Assembly (NCBI GenBank): GCA_013042825.1
Contig: JABDPL010000033.1
Span: forward strand, 1-9,742
Direction: 5' to 3'
Origin: Flavobacteriaceae bacterium
GTDB taxonomy: Bacteria; Bacteroidota; Bacteroidia; Flavobacteriales; Flavobacteriaceae
DNA length: 9,742 nt
The notes below the pieces were generated by a model. The model saw nothing but the letters and a program-made list of their open reading frames with translations. It made no database searches and was not told the DNA's origin. Position 1 is the first letter of the stretch. Each line of letters starts with the position of its first letter. The translations under genes were made by a program, and so were the position numbers. Below are positions 7,228-9,742 of the stretch, in pieces.

Positions 7228-8559
7228 ATGGAAAAACTTAACATATCAGTTGGTTTAGATATTGGAACTACTAAGATAGTTGCTATGATCGGCCGAGAGA
7301 ATGATTATGGTAAACTCGAGATTCTTGGCATTGGTCGTACCAAAAGCCTTGGCGTTCATCGGGGGGTAGTGAACAATATCACTCAAACCATACAATCGAT
7401 TCAACAGGCGGTTGGTGAAGCCGAAGCTGAAGCCGGATTCAAGATTGACGAGGTTACCGTTGGAATCGCAGGTCAGCATATTCGCAGCCTGCAACATAGC
7501 GACTATATAACACGCGCCAATTCAGAAGTAGTGATCGATGAGGATGATATCGATCGCTTGATAAACCAGGTCTATAAGCTCGTCATGCTCCCGGGGGAGG
7601 AGATCATACACGTACTACCGCAGGAATTCAAAGTGGATGGCCAGGCCGAGATAAAGGAACCCATCGGGATGTATGGGGGAAGGCTGGAAGCCAATTTTCA
7701 CGTAGTTGTAGGCCAGGTGTCTTCAATTCGTAACATCGGTCGATGTGTTAAAAGCGCGGGATTAGATCTTGAGGGCATAACCCTGGAACCTTTGGCATCG
7801 GCAAACGCGGTTTTGAGCCAGGAGGAAAAAGAAGCAGGTGTTGCATTGATCGACATAGGTGGTGGAACTACCGATCTGGCCATTTTCAAAGATGGTATAA
7901 TAAGGCATACGGCCGTAATCCCTTTCGGTGGAAATGTGATAACCGAGGATATTAAGGAGGGGTGTTCAATTATTGAAAAACAGGCTGAACTGCTAAAGAT
8001 AAAGTTCGGATCGGCCTGGCCAGGAGAGAATAAGGATAATGAGATTGTTTCTATTCCGGGATTACGCGGGCGTGAACCCAAGGAGATCACTTTAAAGAAT
8101 TTGTCGAAGATCATCCATGCGCGAGTGGTCGAGATTATCGAACAGGTTTATCTTGAGATAAAGAATTACGGTCATGAGGAACAGAAAAAGAAACTCATTG
8201 CAGGAATTGTATTGACCGGTGGCGGAGCTCAGTTAAAACATCTGAAGCAATTGGTGGAATATATAACTGGAATGGATACCCGTATCGGTTTTCCGAACGA
8301 GCATCTTGCCGGCGATAGTGATGAAGAGGTTACAAGTCCGCTGTATGCCACAGCCGTGGGATTGGTAATGGATGGTGTACGTCGCTCCCGAAAGAAAAAA
8401 GAAGATATGGCGCTAGAGGAGGCCCAGATGGATGATGGTGCTTTGGAAGCGGGGACAATGGGAGAAGAGACCATAACGGAACGAAAGACCAAGGAACGAC
8501 GTTCCTTACTTGATAAATTGACCGAGCGACTTAAAGAGTTTCTCGATAACGCAGAATAA
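7228..8559 (+). CDS. ftsA: Cell division protein FtsA, membrane anchor of the Z-ring
   Basis: FtsA is an actin-like ATPase that binds the FtsZ tail, tethers the Z-ring to the inner membrane and helps recruit later division proteins. The 443 residues show the actin-fold nucleotide loops: phosphate 1 VGLDIGTTK (8-16), phosphate 2 DIGGGTTD (209-216) and the adenosine motif VLTGGGAQL (328-336). The 1C subdomain typical of FtsA lies roughly at 85-165. After the core ends near 386 comes a charged linker (about 387-425, RRSRKKKED then an acidic, Ala/Gly-containing stretch). The last 18 residues, from S426, can form an amphipathic helix with L427, L428, L431, L435, F438 and L439 on one face, matching the membrane-targeting helix of the family. 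The ATG at 7228 follows the ftsQ stop by 3 nt. No in-frame alternative looks better. It is slightly longer than E. coli FtsA (420), mainly from the linker. Confidence 0.98.
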   Translation: MEKLNISVGLDIGTTKIVAMIGRENDYGKLEILGIGRTKSLGVHRGVVNNITQTIQSIQQAVGEAEAEAGFKIDEVTVGIAGQHIRSLQHSDYITRANSEVVIDEDDIDRLINQVYKLVMLPGEEIIHVLPQEFKVDGQAEIKEPIGMYGGRLEANFHVVVGQVSSIRNIGRCVKSAGLDLEGITLEPLASANAVLSQEEKEAGVALIDIGGGTTDLAIFKDGIIRHTAVIPFGGNVITEDIKEGCSIIEKQAELLKIKFGSAWPGENKDNEIVSIPGLRGREPKEITLKNLSKIIHARVVEIIEQVYLEIKNYGHEEQKKKLIAGIVLTGGGAQLKHLKQLVEYITGMDTRIGFPNEHLAGDSDEEVTSPLYATAVGLVMDGVRRSRKKKEDMALEEAQMDDGALEAGTMGEETITERKTKERRSLLDKLTERLKEFLDNAE

Positions 8560-8608
8560 CATTTTAATCTATTGAATAATAAAAATAAATCCCTTAAAAC
8601 CTATTTAT
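8560..8608 (+). other. AT-rich spacer between ftsA and ftsZ
   Basis: This 49-nt gap is the only non-coding DNA longer than 3 nt in the window. It is strongly A/T-rich and has no GGAGG-like ribosome site; the bases just before the ftsZ ATG read CCTATTTAT. That A/T-rich leader is what Bacteroidota use in place of a Shine-Dalgarno. I could not find a convincing copy of the Bacteroidota promoter pattern (TTTG near -33, TAnnTTTG near -7), nor a GC-rich stem with a T-run. It may carry a weak promoter or simply an efficient translation leader for ftsZ. Confidence 0.5.
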
Positions 8609-9742
8609 ATGAATAATACTAATGACCTCGGTAATATCACCTTTGATCTGCCTAAACATCAGTCGAATGTTATAAAGGTCATCGGCGTTGGCGGTGGCGG
8701 CAGCAATGCTGTGAATTACATGTTTCAGCAGGGCATTAAAGGCGTCGACTTTGTGATCTGTAATACAGATTCTCAGGCGCTTAACAGTAGTGGCATTCCT
8801 AACAAGATACAGCTGGGTGTTAATCTTACTGAAGGGCTTGGGGCCGGAGCCGATCCTGAAATCGGTGAGCAGGCGGCACTTGAAAGCCTCGATGATATCA
8901 GGAGTATGCTGGAAACTCAGACCAAGATGATCTTTATTACAGCCGGAATGGGTGGTGGTACCGGAACCGGAGCCGCTCCGATAATTGCCAAAATGGCTAA
9001 GGAAATGGGTGTCCTTACGGTCGGTATCGTTACCATGCCATTTCAGTTTGAAGGTAAAATGCGAAATCAGCAAGCACAAAAGGGGATTGAAAATTTAAGA
9101 AATCATGTTGATTCGTTGGTCGTAATCAATAACAATAAATTAAGGGAGGTATACGGCAATCTTGGCTTTAAGGCCGGTTTCTCTAAGGCAGACGAGGTCT
9201 TATCAACCGCGGCAAGAGGAATCGCTGAAGTAATTACCCATCACTACACTCAGAATATTGACCTGAGAGATGCCAAAACGGTTTTAAAGGACAGTGGAAC
9301 GGCAATCATGGGTTCTGCAATGGCCTCGGGAAATAATCGTGCTCAGGAAGCCATTATGAAAGCTTTGGATTCACCATTATTGAATGACAATAAGATAAGT
9401 GGAGCCAAGAATGTACTATTGCTGATCGTTTCAGGCTCGCAGGAGATAACCATCGACGAGATTGGTGAGATCAATGACCATATTCAGATGGAAGCGGGAC
9501 ATGGAGCCAATATCATCATGGGTGTTGGTGAGGATATGGATCTTGAAGATGCAATTGCGGTTACCATTATAGCAACCGGATTTCATATAGATCAGCAGAA
9601 TGATATTACTAATACAGAGGTCAAACGGGTGATTCATTCCCTTGAGGAGGATCAGCTCATGGAACAGGATCTGTCGGATAAGGAACCGGCAATCATTACA
9701 CCTGATATCGTTCTTGAAAAGGAAGAGCGTATAGTACATACA
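8609..9742 (+). CDS. ftsZ: Cell division protein FtsZ, tubulin-like GTPase (3' end outside window)
   Basis: FtsZ polymerises with GTP into the Z-ring, the scaffold of the divisome. The first 378 codons are present and the frame is still open at the right edge. The GTPase domain begins after a short N-terminal tail: GVGGGGSNAV (26-35), CNTDSQAL (51-58), the tubulin signature GGGTGTG (115-121), then PFQFEGKMR (144-152). The T7 catalytic loop is NIDLRD (216-221), with N216, D218 and D221 matching the NxDxxD pattern that stimulates GTP hydrolysis of the neighbouring subunit. The C-terminal core domain ends near residue 327 (IATGFHIDQQ). The remaining residues are polar and acidic and look like the start of the disordered linker, which is often long in Bacteroidota. 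The C-terminal peptide that binds FtsA is beyond the window. The ATG at 8609 gives MNNTNDLGNITFDLP, a normal N-terminus for the group. Confidence 0.98.
   Translation, partial: MNNTNDLGNITFDLPKHQSNVIKVIGVGGGGSNAVNYMFQQGIKGVDFVICNTDSQALNSSGIPNKIQLGVNLTEGLGAGADPEIGEQAALESLDDIRSMLETQTKMIFITAGMGGGTGTGAAPIIAKMAKEMGVLTVGIVTMPFQFEGKMRNQQAQKGIENLRNHVDSLVVINNNKLREVYGNLGFKAGFSKADEVLSTAARGIAEVITHHYTQNIDLRDAKTVLKDSGTAIMGSAMASGNNRAQEAIMKALDSPLLNDNKISGAKNVLLLIVSGSQEITIDEIGEINDHIQMEAGHGANIIMGVGEDMDLEDAIAVTIIATGFHIDQQNDITNTEVKRVIHSLEEDQLMEQDLSDKEPAIITPDIVLEKEERIVHT

Noticed and set aside
7698..8114. 138-codon open frame on the minus strand within ftsA
   Set aside because: It is antisense to ftsA, rich in Ser/Pro/Ile as expected from reversed codons, has no recognisable motif, and no promoter or ribosome site was seen.
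8561..8586. ATTTT...AAAAT inverted repeat in the ftsA-ftsZ spacer as a possible terminator
   Set aside because: The stem is only A/T pairs and too weak, and a terminator there would cut off ftsZ from its operon.
8594..9079. 161-codon open frame on the minus strand across the start of ftsZ
   Set aside because: It lies antisense to the most conserved part of ftsZ, shows no recognisable domain, and looks like a shadow of the coding constraint on the + strand.
1..9742. A new or undescribed biological system hidden in the locus
   Set aside because: Every gene matches a well-known dcw family with intact motifs, spacing leaves no room for extra genes, and composition is even. I see no foreign insertion, array or unexplained repeat.

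Overview
The window is a contiguous piece of the division and cell wall (dcw) cluster of a Bacteroidota bacterium, most likely a member of the Flavobacteriia (Flavobacteriaceae-like). Four things support this placement. The gene order is murE-mraY-murD-ftsW-murG-murC-ftsQ-ftsA-ftsZ, with no murF, murB or ddl in between. MraY carries a long extra periplasmic segment. The FtsZ core and the FtsW signature segments read like flavobacterial ones. Start codons mostly lack a Shine-Dalgarno sequence. Base composition is moderate (low to mid 40s % GC by eye) and looks even throughout. The genus cannot be fixed from this sequence alone.

Layout: all nine genes are on the + strand and the DNA is almost entirely coding. 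The 3' end of murE enters from the left edge (to 304). Complete mraY (307-1539), murD (1539-2879), ftsW (2882-4075, TTG start), murG (4072-5166), murC (5163-6515), ftsQ (6505-7224) and ftsA (7228-8559) follow. After a 49-nt AT-rich spacer comes ftsZ (8609 onward), which runs off the right edge while still open. Every junction up to ftsA overlaps or is separated by at most 3 nt, so the block is very probably one operon with translational coupling. The ftsA-ftsZ spacer is the only non-coding stretch longer than 3 nt. No stretch of 300 bases lacks a gene.

How the genes work together: MurC, MurD and MurE add L-Ala, D-Glu and (from the DNPR motif) meso-diaminopimelate to UDP-MurNAc in the cytoplasm. 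MraY moves the finished muramyl-pentapeptide to undecaprenyl phosphate to give lipid I, and MurG adds GlcNAc to give lipid II. FtsW is the SEDS glycosyltransferase that polymerises lipid II at the septum. FtsQ links the cytoplasmic ring to the periplasmic machinery, and FtsA anchors the FtsZ ring to the membrane. The window therefore covers most lipid II synthesis plus the core divisome.

I found no tRNA, rRNA, mobile element, CRISPR array, convincing promoter or terminator, and no sign of a new system. The region is an ordinary, well-conserved housekeeping locus. The points worth a second look are modest: the TTG start of ftsW, an intragenic hairpin in ftsW, the MraY insertion, the lone spacer before ftsZ, and strong Shine-Dalgarno-like motifs that lie inside genes rather than in front of them.
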